Program-made: the position numbers and the translations under genes
Notes under the pieces: model-generated
Told to the model about the DNA's origin: nothing
What the model saw: the letters and a program-made list of their open reading frames with translations, nothing else
The model's database searches: none
DNA from: Planctomycetota bacterium
GTDB lineage: Bacteria > Planctomycetota > Phycisphaerae > Sedimentisphaerales > Anaerohalosphaeraceae
Length of the DNA stretch: 34,959 bases
Reading direction: 5' to 3'
Assembly (NCBI GenBank): GCA_029552545.1
Contig: JAKPDO010000033.1
Location: forward strand, 1-34,959
Shown: positions 8,653 through 17,066 of the stretch, piece after piece
How positions within the stretch are numbered: position 1 is the stretch's first letter
Layout: each line of letters opens with the position of its first letter

Positions 8653-9864
8653 TCAGAGGGTTTCTATCGCCTCATCGAACTCTCCCAGACGAAGCGGATA
8701 CTGACCGTATTGACGCACGAGGTTCACGATGAAATCGTAGGTTTTTCCGGATACGGCGCCCGACACTGAATGGTCCGACTGGAAGATATACCCGCCGCCT
8801 TTGGCGGCATTCAGTTTTCGCAGCACCTCCCGGCGAATCTGCTGCCGGTCGCCGGATTCCCAAATCTGAATATCGCTGTTGCCGCAGATTCCCAGCCGAT
8901 GCCCGTACTGTCGGCGGAGCTGGACGGCATCCAGCCCGGCCTTGGCTTCCAGAGGATTTAAGGCATCGATGCCGATTTCAATAAAATCAGCCAGAATGGA
9001 ATTGATGTTGCCGCACCCGTGATAAATCACCATCAGATTGTTTTGGTGTGCATAATCAGCTATCGCCTTGACCCAGGGCTTGAAATACCGCCGCCAATAC
9101 TCAGGAGAGAAAAACAGATTGCGGCGGTAGGCCACATCGCCCCAGATGACAAAGCCGTCCAGCAGCCCTTTGGCGGCGGCGATTTGCGCCTTTGCACAGT
9201 CCAGATAAAACTGTCCGATTCGGTTGATGATATTCCCCATCCGTTCCGGGTACAACCCAATCCAGAGCATGCTGTTTTCTACGCCGATCAGCCGCGTCAG
9301 ACATTCATTGCATTCAATGATGCTTCCAAAGACGGGGAAATCCGGCCACAGCGAACGGACGGTTTCTATCCAGGGCGGGCTGTTGCGCTCGAATCCATCC
9401 CCGACGCCGGCGATTTGATTGTCTCCGGCCGAAAAATAACGTTTTTTGTCATACGGGTCATCGAACTGAGCCGCCTCCAGTTTTTCGATGGTGTCGGTTT
9501 CAAAATCAATAAATTCCGGCATCGGGGCATCAAATTTCTTCCGAAGAATCGCGCCGAATCCCGTTTTTACAACCACTTCCTTTTCGGTTTCCTTCAGCGT
9601 TTCAAACGGCCGGATCCACGGGTCCATATTCGGCGTGGTGACAATCCGGTCCAGGTCATAATAAAAATAGGGATTGGCATCGTCCGGCAGTTTGAGTTCC
9701 TCCCGCCATCGTCGAATAAAACTTCCCCAGAAGAAATCACTGATGGGGACGCGGTCCGGTTCTTCGTGCCGCAGCGTCTTCCGCATCCGTTCCAGTTTTC
9801 GCAGCGTATCGGCCTTGCGGCCTTCCGTGTGTTTGGCCCGTCCTGTCGTGTCAAACATTCCCAT
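8653..9864 (-). CDS. Uroporphyrinogen decarboxylase (URO-D)/methyltransferase superfamily protein
   Basis: A 403-residue TIM-barrel protein of the URO-D superfamily, closer in style to MtaA/CmuA-type corrinoid methyltransferases and the many uncharacterised planctomycetal members than to HemE. Visible marks are the N-terminal HEEPDRVPISDFFWGSF, the GFVIWGDVAYRRNLFFSPE segment, IYHGCGNI (His282 and Cys284, potential zinc ligands), DALNPLEAKAG and LGICGNSDIQ. The start at 9864 is supported by GGAG six bases upstream. It overlaps the rhaT-like gene by 14 bases and is followed by rhaM, so it is embedded in a sugar-uptake operon rather than with heme genes. The reaction is unknown. HemE function is unlikely, since HemE is normally about 350 residues. 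Confidence 0.85.
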   Translation of the reverse strand: MGMFDTTGRAKHTEGRKADTLRKLERMRKTLRHEEPDRVPISDFFWGSFIRRWREELKLPDDANPYFYYDLDRIVTTPNMDPWIRPFETLKETEKEVVVKTGFGAILRKKFDAPMPEFIDFETDTIEKLEAAQFDDPYDKKRYFSAGDNQIAGVGDGFERNSPPWIETVRSLWPDFPVFGSIIECNECLTRLIGVENSMLWIGLYPERMGNIINRIGQFYLDCAKAQIAAAKGLLDGFVIWGDVAYRRNLFFSPEYWRRYFKPWVKAIADYAHQNNLMVIYHGCGNINSILADFIEIGIDALNPLEAKAGLDAVQLRRQYGHRLGICGNSDIQIWESGDRQQIRREVLRKLNAAKGGGYIFQSDHSVSGAVSGKTYDFIVNLVRQYGQYPLRLGEFDEAIETL

Positions 9865-10888
9865 GACCCGCTCCTGCAGCTCCGTATCCGATTAAGACAA
9901 TTGCAATCAGCAGACAAACTACGCCGAGCACAATCAGCCCGATGGGTTTGCCGCGAATGCCCCGCCACTCTCCCGCGGCAAACCCCCACAGCGTCGAGAC
10001 CAGAATTACGATGCCCATGTACAGCCCCCAGCCCGCCGAACTTCCCAGCCGGCCCATCATTACAGCCGCCCGGCCGTACAGGGCGATGGACGGCATCCAG
10101 ATAGCCCCCATCAGCGCCGCCAGAACCCAGTGCGACGCCGTGCCGGCTTTTTTGTAATCCGCCCATGTTCGGTTTCGCGAAAGCAGAAACGAGCAGCAGA
10201 TGACGTTTGTGGTCAAGCCGCCCAGCAGGGTGACCGCCCAAACCGGGTCCGATGCGCTGGCGGCGGAGGCACCGACCGAAACGGCCGCTTTTGTAATGCT
10301 GCCGCTGAAGTTGAAGGCAAAGTTCAGCATCGAACTGAAGATTCCGCCGAGGGTGGCCAGTAGCAGTCCGAGCATCATTCGGCCGGCGGAGGATGCGGCT
10401 CCTGCAGCGGCTTGCTGCATTTGTTTTTCTTTCTGTCGGCCGGCGACGGCACAGAGGACAATCCCGACGGCCATCACGAGGATGCCTGCGACGGACCACA
10501 GCCCCGGAGCGGTTCCGAAAATCTGTGGGTTTTTCAGCATCGGGATTAGGGTGCCCAGGGCCGTCGCAAAACCGATGCACAGGGCGAAAGCCAGACTGAT
10601 TCCGATCATGGCGATGCTCTGGCCGAAGAAGACCGCCCCCAGTCCCCACCCAAGACCGAACGCATACACCAGACCGATGTCGCGGAGATTGGATTGACGA
10701 AGAACAGCCCCAACGTCAGGGATTGTGAAAAAGGTGATTGTCCAGGGGATAATGAGCAGGGCGCAGACAGACCATACCAGCCAGACGGCTTCCCAGGACC
10801 ATCGGACGGTTTTCTTCATCGGCAGCGAAAAACTGCCGGTCATCACCCCGCTTACCAGTCCCAGCAGCAGACCCCAAACCGTTTCCAT
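9851..10888 (-). CDS. rhaT: RhaT-type L-rhamnose/H+ symporter
   Basis: A 345-residue integral membrane protein with about ten hydrophobic helices, matching the length and the N-terminal pattern of RhaT (drug/metabolite transporter superfamily). The diagnostic part is near residues 20-45: FSLPMKKTVRWSWEAVW, which parallels the APFKKVKKWSWETMW stretch of enteric RhaT, followed by LIIPWTITFF and later a glycine-rich YAFGLGWGLGAVFFG helix. Predicted role: proton-driven L-rhamnose uptake across the cytoplasmic membrane. AGGAGAGGAAAGGGAG just upstream of 10888 is a strong ribosome site. A sigma-70-like promoter lies about 50 bp upstream. The gene starts a unit continuing into URO-D (14-base overlap) and rhaM. 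Confidence 0.82.
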   Translation of the reverse strand: METVWGLLLGLVSGVMTGSFSLPMKKTVRWSWEAVWLVWSVCALLIIPWTITFFTIPDVGAVLRQSNLRDIGLVYAFGLGWGLGAVFFGQSIAMIGISLAFALCIGFATALGTLIPMLKNPQIFGTAPGLWSVAGILVMAVGIVLCAVAGRQKEKQMQQAAAGAASSAGRMMLGLLLATLGGIFSSMLNFAFNFSGSITKAAVSVGASAASASDPVWAVTLLGGLTTNVICCSFLLSRNRTWADYKKAGTASHWVLAALMGAIWMPSIALYGRAAVMMGRLGSSAGWGLYMGIVILVSTLWGFAAGEWRGIRGKPIGLIVLGVVCLLIAIVLIGYGAAGAGHGNV

Positions 10889-10939
10889 AAACTCCCTTTC
10901 CTCTCCTGTTGGGGCATTTTATCAAACGTTCATCCTGGC

Positions 10940-10968
10940 ATTTAATGCTTTTTTGGGTCCGGAGTCAA
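10940..10968 (-). promoter_or_regulatory. Sigma-70-like promoter before rhaT
   Basis: On the minus strand TTGACT (10963-10968) and TTAAAT (10940-10945) are separated by exactly 17 bases. The -10 is overlapped by the small palindrome GCATTTAATGC (10938-10948). The rhaT ATG lies about 45 bases after the expected start point. This would split the eight-gene cluster into two transcription units. Confidence 0.5.
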
Positions 10969-11023
10969 ACGGAAAAGCCGGAACTGTCCAGCCGCCGAAG
11001 TTGCCAATCCGCCGATGGAAGGT

Positions 11024-12634
11024 CTATTCGGAGGAAAACATTCCCGAACGGCTGTCGGTTCCGGATGCGGGCCGGGCCGACCGATGCTGGTCGCGCCAGC
11101 CGTAGAACGTCAATTCTCGAATATCCCGCTCCGACTTGAAAAAGAAGCTGGCCAGATATCCAACGACAAACAGGACGATGTGGCTGTAAACCCCCACCAT
11201 ATACGGATGATGGGGGAAGTTGAATTTCCCCAGGTCGACAATCAGCTGTTTTTGGGGGCCGCCCAGGTCAAATTTCGTGGAGGTCAGGACGGCGTAGGCC
11301 GTAAACAGAATGCAGGCGGCAATACCCGTATTCAGCCCTTTTCGATTGGTGCGTACGGTAAAAAAAGCCAGCAGAAAAATGCCGGCAATTCCGCCGGAAA
11401 AAACAGCATACAATCCGAACAGCGTGCCGAGGATGGCTTCCCCTCCCCATCGGACATACAGACAGGCAATGCCTACCGAAACAAGGCCGCAGACCAGAAT
11501 AATCATTTTTCCCAGCCGCAGACAGTCTTGGTCGGCTGCATTGGGTCGGAAGCGCCGGTAAAAATCTTCGATGCCGACCGCCGCCAGACAATTCAAATCC
11601 GAATCGAGCGTGGACATGGCTGCCGAAAACAAAGCGGCGACAATCAGCCCCGTCAAACCGGCCGGAATCTGCGTCATAATAAAATACGGGAAGACCTGGT
11701 CCCCGGCAATGCCGGCCGGCAGCAGACCCGGCGCCGTGCGGTAGAAGGCCCACAGCAGGGTCCCGATAAAAATGAATAAGGTCCAGACCGGTACGCACAG
11801 GAGGGTTCCCATCAGAGCGGCCTTGATGGCTTTTCGGTCTGTTTTGGCCACCAGGAAGCGCTGCACGATGGTCTGGTCGGTGCCGTATTTCTGAACGGCG
11901 TAGAATACTCCGTTGATGAACATCACCCAAAAGGTCAGCCGCGTGAAGTCCCAGCTGAACGGCCCCATGCTCATCTTGCCGTTTTCCCAGGCGGTCTGAA
12001 GCAGGGCGGCCGGACCCTGGGGGGCTTTGGCCAGCAGGAGGACGCAGGAGACAATCCCGCCGGCAATGAGAATCAATCCCTGAATGACATCCATCCAGAT
12101 GACTCCTTCTATGCCTCCCGCCCAGGTATAAAGAATCGTCACGATTCCGACCAGCAGAACAATCAGATAGGTGTTTTGGCCGGTCATCGAAGCCAGGGCC
12201 AGCGCCAGCAGATAAAAGACGGTTCCCATCTTCGTAAAATGCATCATCAGAAAGCCCAGAGAACTGTACAGTCGGGCGAAGAAGCCGAACCGCTTTTCAA
12301 AATATTCATAGGCGCTCAAGCCGATAAATTGCCGATACAGAGGAACAATAACCCAGATGAACGTCAATAAAGTGACAGGGACGGCCAGCCCCTGCACCAG
12401 AAGAATCCAGTTGCCGCTGAATCCCTGCCCGGGGTAGGCCAGGAACGTTACACTGCTGATCAGGGTGGCCAAAACAGACATTCCGATTGCCCAGGCCGGA
12501 ATGGACCGGCTCCCCACGAAATACCCGTCCGTCGATTTTCCTTTTTCTGCAAACCGTTTTCCGAGGTAAGCAATCAATCCGATGTAGACGGCAATGATGG
12601 TCCAATCAATCCAGTGAAGGGTTTCCGTTTGCAC
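11024..12634 (-). CDS. Sodium:solute symporter (SSS family)
   Basis: A 536-residue membrane protein with roughly 13-14 helices of the SSS (SGLT/PutP) family. Diagnostic stretches are GYFVGSRSIPAWAIGMSVLAT in TM2, FLAYPGQGFSGNW, YEYFEKRFG before TM4, TWAGGIEGVIWMDVIQ, and AALFSAAMSTLDSDLN near TM9, which carries the Ser/Ser-Thr region used for sodium binding. Function: sodium-driven uptake of a small organic solute. It is last in the upstream half of the catabolic cluster and overlaps the acid-sugar kinase gene by 29 bases, so its cargo may be a sugar acid or a sugar feeding that pathway (inference). The C-terminus (about 40 residues) is hydrophilic and Arg/Ser-rich. Confidence 0.9.
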   Translation of the reverse strand: MQTETLHWIDWTIIAVYIGLIAYLGKRFAEKGKSTDGYFVGSRSIPAWAIGMSVLATLISSVTFLAYPGQGFSGNWILLVQGLAVPVTLLTFIWVIVPLYRQFIGLSAYEYFEKRFGFFARLYSSLGFLMMHFTKMGTVFYLLALALASMTGQNTYLIVLLVGIVTILYTWAGGIEGVIWMDVIQGLILIAGGIVSCVLLLAKAPQGPAALLQTAWENGKMSMGPFSWDFTRLTFWVMFINGVFYAVQKYGTDQTIVQRFLVAKTDRKAIKAALMGTLLCVPVWTLFIFIGTLLWAFYRTAPGLLPAGIAGDQVFPYFIMTQIPAGLTGLIVAALFSAAMSTLDSDLNCLAAVGIEDFYRRFRPNAADQDCLRLGKMIILVCGLVSVGIACLYVRWGGEAILGTLFGLYAVFSGGIAGIFLLAFFTVRTNRKGLNTGIAACILFTAYAVLTSTKFDLGGPQKQLIVDLGKFNFPHHPYMVGVYSHIVLFVVGYLASFFFKSERDIRELTFYGWRDQHRSARPASGTDSRSGMFSSE

Positions 12635-13823
12635 AGGAGATGCCTTTCAAAAAGAGATTCAGGATGGGTTCGGGCCACGAATAACTGCCCGGCTTTACGG
12701 TCAGAAAGCAGTCTTCTTTTTCCGCGATGCGCATCTGTACGACGCCGGGAGCCGGCCGTGCGGATATGTCAAAGCGGCTCCATCCCAGCCGGCGGATTAC
12801 GGCCGAGGCCGTCGCGCCGCCTTCCAGATAGAAATCTTTGATGCGAATGCGCGCGGATACCTCCTGCACCATCAGCGCCGTTACAGCCGCCAGCGTGCGG
12901 GCGAATAGAGGGTCCGGTACAACGGGTCTGTCAATGGCGGCGGCGACGCAGTTCTCTTTCTCAAAGGCCGCCGCAATCTGCTCGGCCCATCTTTGTACAG
13001 GCAGATCTGATTTGCCGAATCGGTCTCTGCAGGAAAAGAGCTCATCCGGCATTCGATACACGGTACGGCCGAGCCGCCGTGCTTTCTGCAGGATTGTGCG
13101 GCTGTATGCAGAGCCGCTGCCGAACACGAACAGGGCTGGCGGTCGGGCCCGGAAAGGCGTCCGGCTCATCGCGGCATCGAAGCGAAATCCTTTGGCTTGG
13201 AGAATGGCGGTGAAGAAATCCGCTGCTCCGGCCGCAAGGGTTTGCGGCTCAAGGCATTCGGCCCAGACCTGAAGGTCCCGGCTGGTTTCCGCCTGGCCGA
13301 GCCGGATTCCCCTTTCGGGAAGCTTCTGTCCGGGTGTCAGCACACCGGCATCCGGGGAGGAAGACAAGCCCAATAATTCGAGCACATCGGAGGAGAAGGC
13401 CGGATATTCCGGGTCTTTGGCAAAATCCGTCCGGTCCAGGGGCTGCTGATTTACGAAATACCGGCCGTCTCGGACAATCCGGCCCTGAGAAGGATTAGCG
13501 GGCACCAGAAGCACCCTCGGGATGTTCAGAGTTTTCATCAATTCAGCCAGTTCGGCAGCGATCGGCCCTCGCAAGACCGAGTCGGTCTTTTTGTAGAGCC
13601 AGTCGATGGGGATGCCGGCCTCCTTGATTTGCCGGACGGCCTTTCGAACGCGGGAAGCCGCTTCCGACGGCGGACAAGACCTCGAGTTGGTGTCCAGAAC
13701 CAGAAGCCCGGCCTGCGTATCCGGGGAAAAATCCGTTTGGACCTGCGTGCGGAGGCCGGCACAAAATCCGATACCGGCAAGTTCCGCCGCCCCCGAAAAG
13801 TCGTCTGCTATCACCACAATCAT
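12606..13823 (-). CDS. Four-carbon acid-sugar kinase family protein (DUF1537, DtnK/OtnK-like)
   Basis: A 405-residue ATP-dependent kinase of the family once called DUF1537, whose characterised members phosphorylate D-threonate, D-erythronate or 3-oxo-tetronates. The start at 13823 is chosen because the family begins directly with MIVVIADDFSGAAELAG. Further signatures are VLDTNSRSCPP, WLYKKTDSVLRGPIAAEL, VLLVPANPSQGR and the C-terminal nucleotide-site part LEGGATASAVIRRLGW. The gene follows the PdxA2-type gene by 22 bp, the pairing seen in threonate/erythronate catabolism where the kinase product is oxidised and decarboxylated to dihydroxyacetone phosphate. The overlap with the SSS gene indicates one transcript. 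Substrate stereochemistry cannot be read from sequence. Confidence 0.88.
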   Translation of the reverse strand: MIVVIADDFSGAAELAGIGFCAGLRTQVQTDFSPDTQAGLLVLDTNSRSCPPSEAASRVRKAVRQIKEAGIPIDWLYKKTDSVLRGPIAAELAELMKTLNIPRVLLVPANPSQGRIVRDGRYFVNQQPLDRTDFAKDPEYPAFSSDVLELLGLSSSPDAGVLTPGQKLPERGIRLGQAETSRDLQVWAECLEPQTLAAGAADFFTAILQAKGFRFDAAMSRTPFRARPPALFVFGSGSAYSRTILQKARRLGRTVYRMPDELFSCRDRFGKSDLPVQRWAEQIAAAFEKENCVAAAIDRPVVPDPLFARTLAAVTALMVQEVSARIRIKDFYLEGGATASAVIRRLGWSRFDISARPAPGVVQMRIAEKEDCFLTVKPGSYSWPEPILNLFLKGISCANGNPSLD

Positions 13824-13845
13824 CCCGTGTCCCCGCTGCGTTCTT

Positions 13846-14874
13846 TCAGGAAGCCAGTTTGACGGCATATTCGATCGCGTGAATCAGACTTTCCTGGACG
13901 GCGGTTCCTTTGCCAGCCTGGTCGAATGCGGTCCCGTGATCGACGGATGTTCGAATAATCGGCAGCCCCAGTGTAATATTGACTCCCCGAACCGATTCCC
14001 ACTTGCGGGTCTGAGGATTGAAAAAGAAGCCGGTTACCTTCACGGGAATATGCCCCTGGTCGTGATACATAGCCACGGCGATATCATACTGTCCGCCTTT
14101 TACTTTGGAAAATAATGTATCCGCCGGAATGGGCCCCTCCGCCGAAATACCCATTGCTCGGGCCGCCTGGACGGCCGGGATAATTTCCTTTTGTTCTTCG
14201 TCCCCGAACAATCCTCCTTCGCCGGCATGCGGATTTAAGCTCGCCACTCCAATGGCCGGCTTTGCGATGCCCAGTCTTCTGCATGCGGCGTCCGCCAGCT
14301 GGATGACCTTCAGAACCCTTTCCTTTTTGACAAGGTCGCAGGCGCGTCTCAGAGAAACATGCGTGGACACATGCACCACCCGCATCGCCCCCTCGACCAA
14401 AAGCATGGCGTAATCTTTGGTCTTGGTATATTCGGCGAAGATTTCCGTGTGGCCGGAATACGGGTATCCTGCCAGATGCAGGGCCTCCTTGCTGATAGGG
14501 CCGGTTACGGCGGCATCGATTTGCCGGTTCATCGCCAGTTCAATCGCCTTCACGACGGCCTCGAAGGCGGCTTTGCCGGCCGCCGCCGAGACTTGCCCAA
14601 TCTGAAAGGAGCGGGGGTCTGCATTTTTCAGGTCCAGAACCTCGATTGTCCCGTGTTCAAATCGGGCCTCGGACACCTCCGAAACGGCCCGCACCTTTAC
14701 CTCGGCACGGACAATCTGAACTCCCCGTTCGATTACCCGCGCGTCCCCGATTACCAGCGGCCTGGCCGTTTCGTAGATTTCTTTTGCGGCCAGTGCTTTG
14801 GCGGCTATTTCCGGCCCAATCCCCGCCGGGTCTCCCATTGTAATGCCGACAATCGGTCGAACAGAACGTTCCAT
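13846..14874 (-). CDS. pdxA2: PdxA2-type 4-phospho-acid-sugar dehydrogenase (4-hydroxythreonine-4-phosphate dehydrogenase family)
   Basis: A 342-residue NAD-dependent dehydrogenase. Family signatures are GITMGDPAGIGPE (11-22), AAVTGPISKE, GHTE (141-144), and metal-binding histidines His172 (STHVSL), His216 (NPHAGE) and His271 (YHDQGH). These proteins oxidise and decarboxylate a phosphorylated C4 hydroxy-acid. Classical PdxA makes vitamin B6 precursor; PdxA2 acts on 4-phospho-D-threonate or erythronate to give dihydroxyacetone phosphate. PdxA2 is preferred here because the gene sits directly between a DUF1537 kinase gene (22 bp) and a DapA-like gene (no gap) and no other B6 gene is nearby. A dual or biosynthetic role is not excluded by sequence alone. 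Confidence 0.88.
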   Translation of the reverse strand: MERSVRPIVGITMGDPAGIGPEIAAKALAAKEIYETARPLVIGDARVIERGVQIVRAEVKVRAVSEVSEARFEHGTIEVLDLKNADPRSFQIGQVSAAAGKAAFEAVVKAIELAMNRQIDAAVTGPISKEALHLAGYPYSGHTEIFAEYTKTKDYAMLLVEGAMRVVHVSTHVSLRRACDLVKKERVLKVIQLADAACRRLGIAKPAIGVASLNPHAGEGGLFGDEEQKEIIPAVQAARAMGISAEGPIPADTLFSKVKGGQYDIAVAMYHDQGHIPVKVTGFFFNPQTRKWESVRGVNITLGLPIIRTSVDHGTAFDQAGKGTAVQESLIHAIEYAVKLAS

Positions 14875-15810
14875 TTAGAGTCCCTTTTTCTTCTCGAGTA
14901 AGGTTTTCAAGGCAGATATTTTCATCATCCGGTTTTCCAGCTCGGTTTTCGAGGCGGCGTCCGCTGTTTGAAGAGGTTTGAGCATTTCCGGACTGCAAAG
15001 GCCCGCCAGCGACATCATCATTTTCAAGGCGGACAGGGACTGCCCCAGAGAGCGGTTTTCCTGATAGAGCGACGAAATCCGGTTCGTCTGCTCCTGCAGC
15101 TCGAAAGCAGCGGTTTGATTCCCGCACCGCGCGCTTTCGAACAAGTCCCGGTACAGGTGCGGAACCAGATTGGCGGAACTGGGCACGATGCCGTCGGCTC
15201 CGAGCAGCACGGCTTTGGCGCTCCATTTGGCACAGCCGAGGACATAGCAGAAATCCTCGCGATGGGCGAAGGTTTTTATCATCTGTTCCGTCCGCGTCGG
15301 GTCATCCGCCGAATCTTTGATTCCCACGATATGGGGATGGCGGCTTAACCGTTCAATCCCTTCGATCGGAATCGACATATGAGTTGTTTTCGGGATATTG
15401 TACAGCATCAGCGGCCCGTCGATTTCATCGGCCAGCGATTGAAAATACCCCTGAATTTCTGCATCATTCAGGGAGTAGTACCACGGCAGGTGGGCGACGA
15501 CCGCATCGACCCCGAGGGCGAAGTACGTCCGGGCTGCTCGGACGGAGTTTTCAAAACAATTGTCGGAGATTCCCGCATAAGTCCGGGCACGGCCGTTTGT
15601 ATGGCGAACGGTAATCTCGACCAGCTCCTTTTTTTGCTCCGGGCTGATGGAGGGGGCCTCGCCGGTAGTTCCGAGGACAAAAATGCCCGCCGCTCCGCCG
15701 TCGGTCAGGTGGTCAATAATCCGGCAGACCGCCTCTCGGTCAATCCGCCCCGAGGCAAAGGGGGTCACCATCGGGACAATCAGGCCGCCGTATTGTTTCC
15801 CTGTATTCAT
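14875..15810 (-). CDS. Dihydrodipicolinate synthase/N-acetylneuraminate lyase family protein
   Basis: A 311-residue class I aldolase-type TIM barrel. It has GTTGE (47-51) for binding the pyruvyl carboxylate, the catalytic Tyr137 in LMLYNIPK and the Schiff-base Lys165 in IVGIKDSADD. The family condenses or releases pyruvate: DapA in lysine synthesis, NanA, or 2-keto-3-deoxy sugar-acid aldolases. The genes on either side abut it with zero spacing (PdxA2 and Fe-alcohol dehydrogenase), so a catabolic lyase that splits a 2-keto-3-deoxy acid into pyruvate and an aldehyde is more likely than lysine biosynthesis. The substrate is unknown; a 2-keto-3-deoxy-rhamnonate-like compound is an attractive guess because rhamnose uptake genes lie downstream. 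Confidence 0.88.
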   Translation of the reverse strand: MNTGKQYGGLIVPMVTPFASGRIDREAVCRIIDHLTDGGAAGIFVLGTTGEAPSISPEQKKELVEITVRHTNGRARTYAGISDNCFENSVRAARTYFALGVDAVVAHLPWYYSLNDAEIQGYFQSLADEIDGPLMLYNIPKTTHMSIPIEGIERLSRHPHIVGIKDSADDPTRTEQMIKTFAHREDFCYVLGCAKWSAKAVLLGADGIVPSSANLVPHLYRDLFESARCGNQTAAFELQEQTNRISSLYQENRSLGQSLSALKMMMSLAGLCSPEMLKPLQTADAASKTELENRMMKISALKTLLEKKKGL

Positions 15811-16968
15811 TTACCAGGCCTTTCGATAAATGGAAACCGCATCTTCATAGGTTACTTCCCTCAGGTTGTTCTTCAGAAGCCGGGTGACGGTCATGGCGGA
15901 TTCCGCCATTTTCTCCAGCGCCGTCTTCGGCAGACCCAGTTCAGACAGTCGGAGAGGAATCCTGCACCCCGCACACAGCTGACGAATCGCCTCCGCGCCC
16001 CGCCGGGCCGTTTCCTCCTCCGTCGCAGCGGGCCGGACGCCGAGGGCTTCTGCAATTTGTGCATACCGAGCCGGAGCGGCCGACAGGGTAAAATCCATCA
16101 CATACGGCAGCAGTACGGCGTTGGAAAGGCCGTGGGAGATGTGAAATTCGCCGCCCAGCGGATAGGCCAGCGCATGAACGGCGGCGGTATTGACAGGCCC
16201 CAGACACAAACCGCCGTACAGACTCCCCAGGGAAAGGGCCGAGCGGGCTTGGAGGTCCTGGCCGTTCTCCACGGCCGTTTTCAGGTTGCCCGCAATCAGC
16301 CGGATGCCCTCCAGCGCGTAAAGGTCCGTCATCGGATGGGCCCCTCGGTTGGCATAGGCCTCGATGCAGTGAACCAGTGCATCCATTCCAGTTGCCGCCG
16401 TCACCGGCGGAGGAACCGTCCGCGTCAGCAGCGGATCGACATACGCGGCATCGGGCACAAGGAATTCGCTGATGACGCCTTTTTTCTTTTTGTCCCGGTC
16501 CACTAGAATGGCGTTCGGGGAGACCTCACTGCCGGTGCCGGAGGTCGTGGGCAGACAGACCAGCCGGATGGTTCGCCCCGTCAGTTTGCCGATGCCGAAA
16601 ACTTCATCCGGCTTCTGCCGGCTCCGGGCCAGGGCTGCTATCAGTTTGGCCGTGTCCAGCACACTGCCTCCGCCCAGACCGATGACCGCCTCAAAATCCA
16701 TCGTTCGGCTGCGCTCCAGAGAGGATTCGAGCATCTCGATTGTCGGTTCCTGATTGATGGTGTCATCCACCGCGGCCGAAATTCCTCTGTCCTGAAGAGC
16801 CGCCGTGATGGAGGCCGTAAGGGGCTGAAGCGGCCGAGCCGTCACAAGCAGGACACGGCGGAGATTCTGACCCCGCAGGTCTTCAATAAACTGCTCAGTA
16901 CAGTTGGGACCCCAGACCAGGGTTCGCGGAAACTGCATTTTCAAAGGGCGGGCGGGCAGACTGTTCAT
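15811..16968 (-). CDS. Iron-containing alcohol dehydrogenase
   Basis: A 385-residue group III alcohol dehydrogenase, the normal length for FucO-like enzymes. The start at 16968 (MNSLPARPLKMQFP) is chosen because an upstream open extension has no family similarity and crosses the promoter; AGGA lies 11 bases before it. Motifs: GLGGGSVLDTAK (98-109) for NAD(P), LPTTSGTGSEVS (139-150), and four metal ligands Asp196 (TGMDALVH), His200, His265 (VHALAYPLGG) and His279 (ISHGLSN). It is the first gene of the cluster. Lactaldehyde, glycolaldehyde or another short aldehyde released by the neighbouring lyase is a plausible substrate (inference). Direction of the reaction is not known. Confidence 0.9.
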   Translation of the reverse strand: MNSLPARPLKMQFPRTLVWGPNCTEQFIEDLRGQNLRRVLLVTARPLQPLTASITAALQDRGISAAVDDTINQEPTIEMLESSLERSRTMDFEAVIGLGGGSVLDTAKLIAALARSRQKPDEVFGIGKLTGRTIRLVCLPTTSGTGSEVSPNAILVDRDKKKKGVISEFLVPDAAYVDPLLTRTVPPPVTAATGMDALVHCIEAYANRGAHPMTDLYALEGIRLIAGNLKTAVENGQDLQARSALSLGSLYGGLCLGPVNTAAVHALAYPLGGEFHISHGLSNAVLLPYVMDFTLSAAPARYAQIAEALGVRPAATEEETARRGAEAIRQLCAGCRIPLRLSELGLPKTALEKMAESAMTVTRLLKNNLREVTYEDAVSIYRKAW

Positions 16969-17066
16969 TGGGGCTTCTTTCCTGCTGCAGGAAGGGCGGC
17001 ACCGGAGCGGATTCCAGCTTGCTTCCGATTTGTGTTTCTTTCGGTTCGAGACATTTTTTGTACTCT

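Noticed and set aside
13846..14874. Vitamin B6 biosynthetic PdxA
   Set aside because: Family membership is clear, but the tight linkage with a DUF1537 kinase and a DapA-type lyase points to the catabolic PdxA2 role. The biosynthetic role is not formally excluded.
14875..15810. Lysine-biosynthesis DapA
   Set aside because: It abuts catabolic genes on both sides with zero spacing and no lysine gene is near; called only as a lyase-family member.
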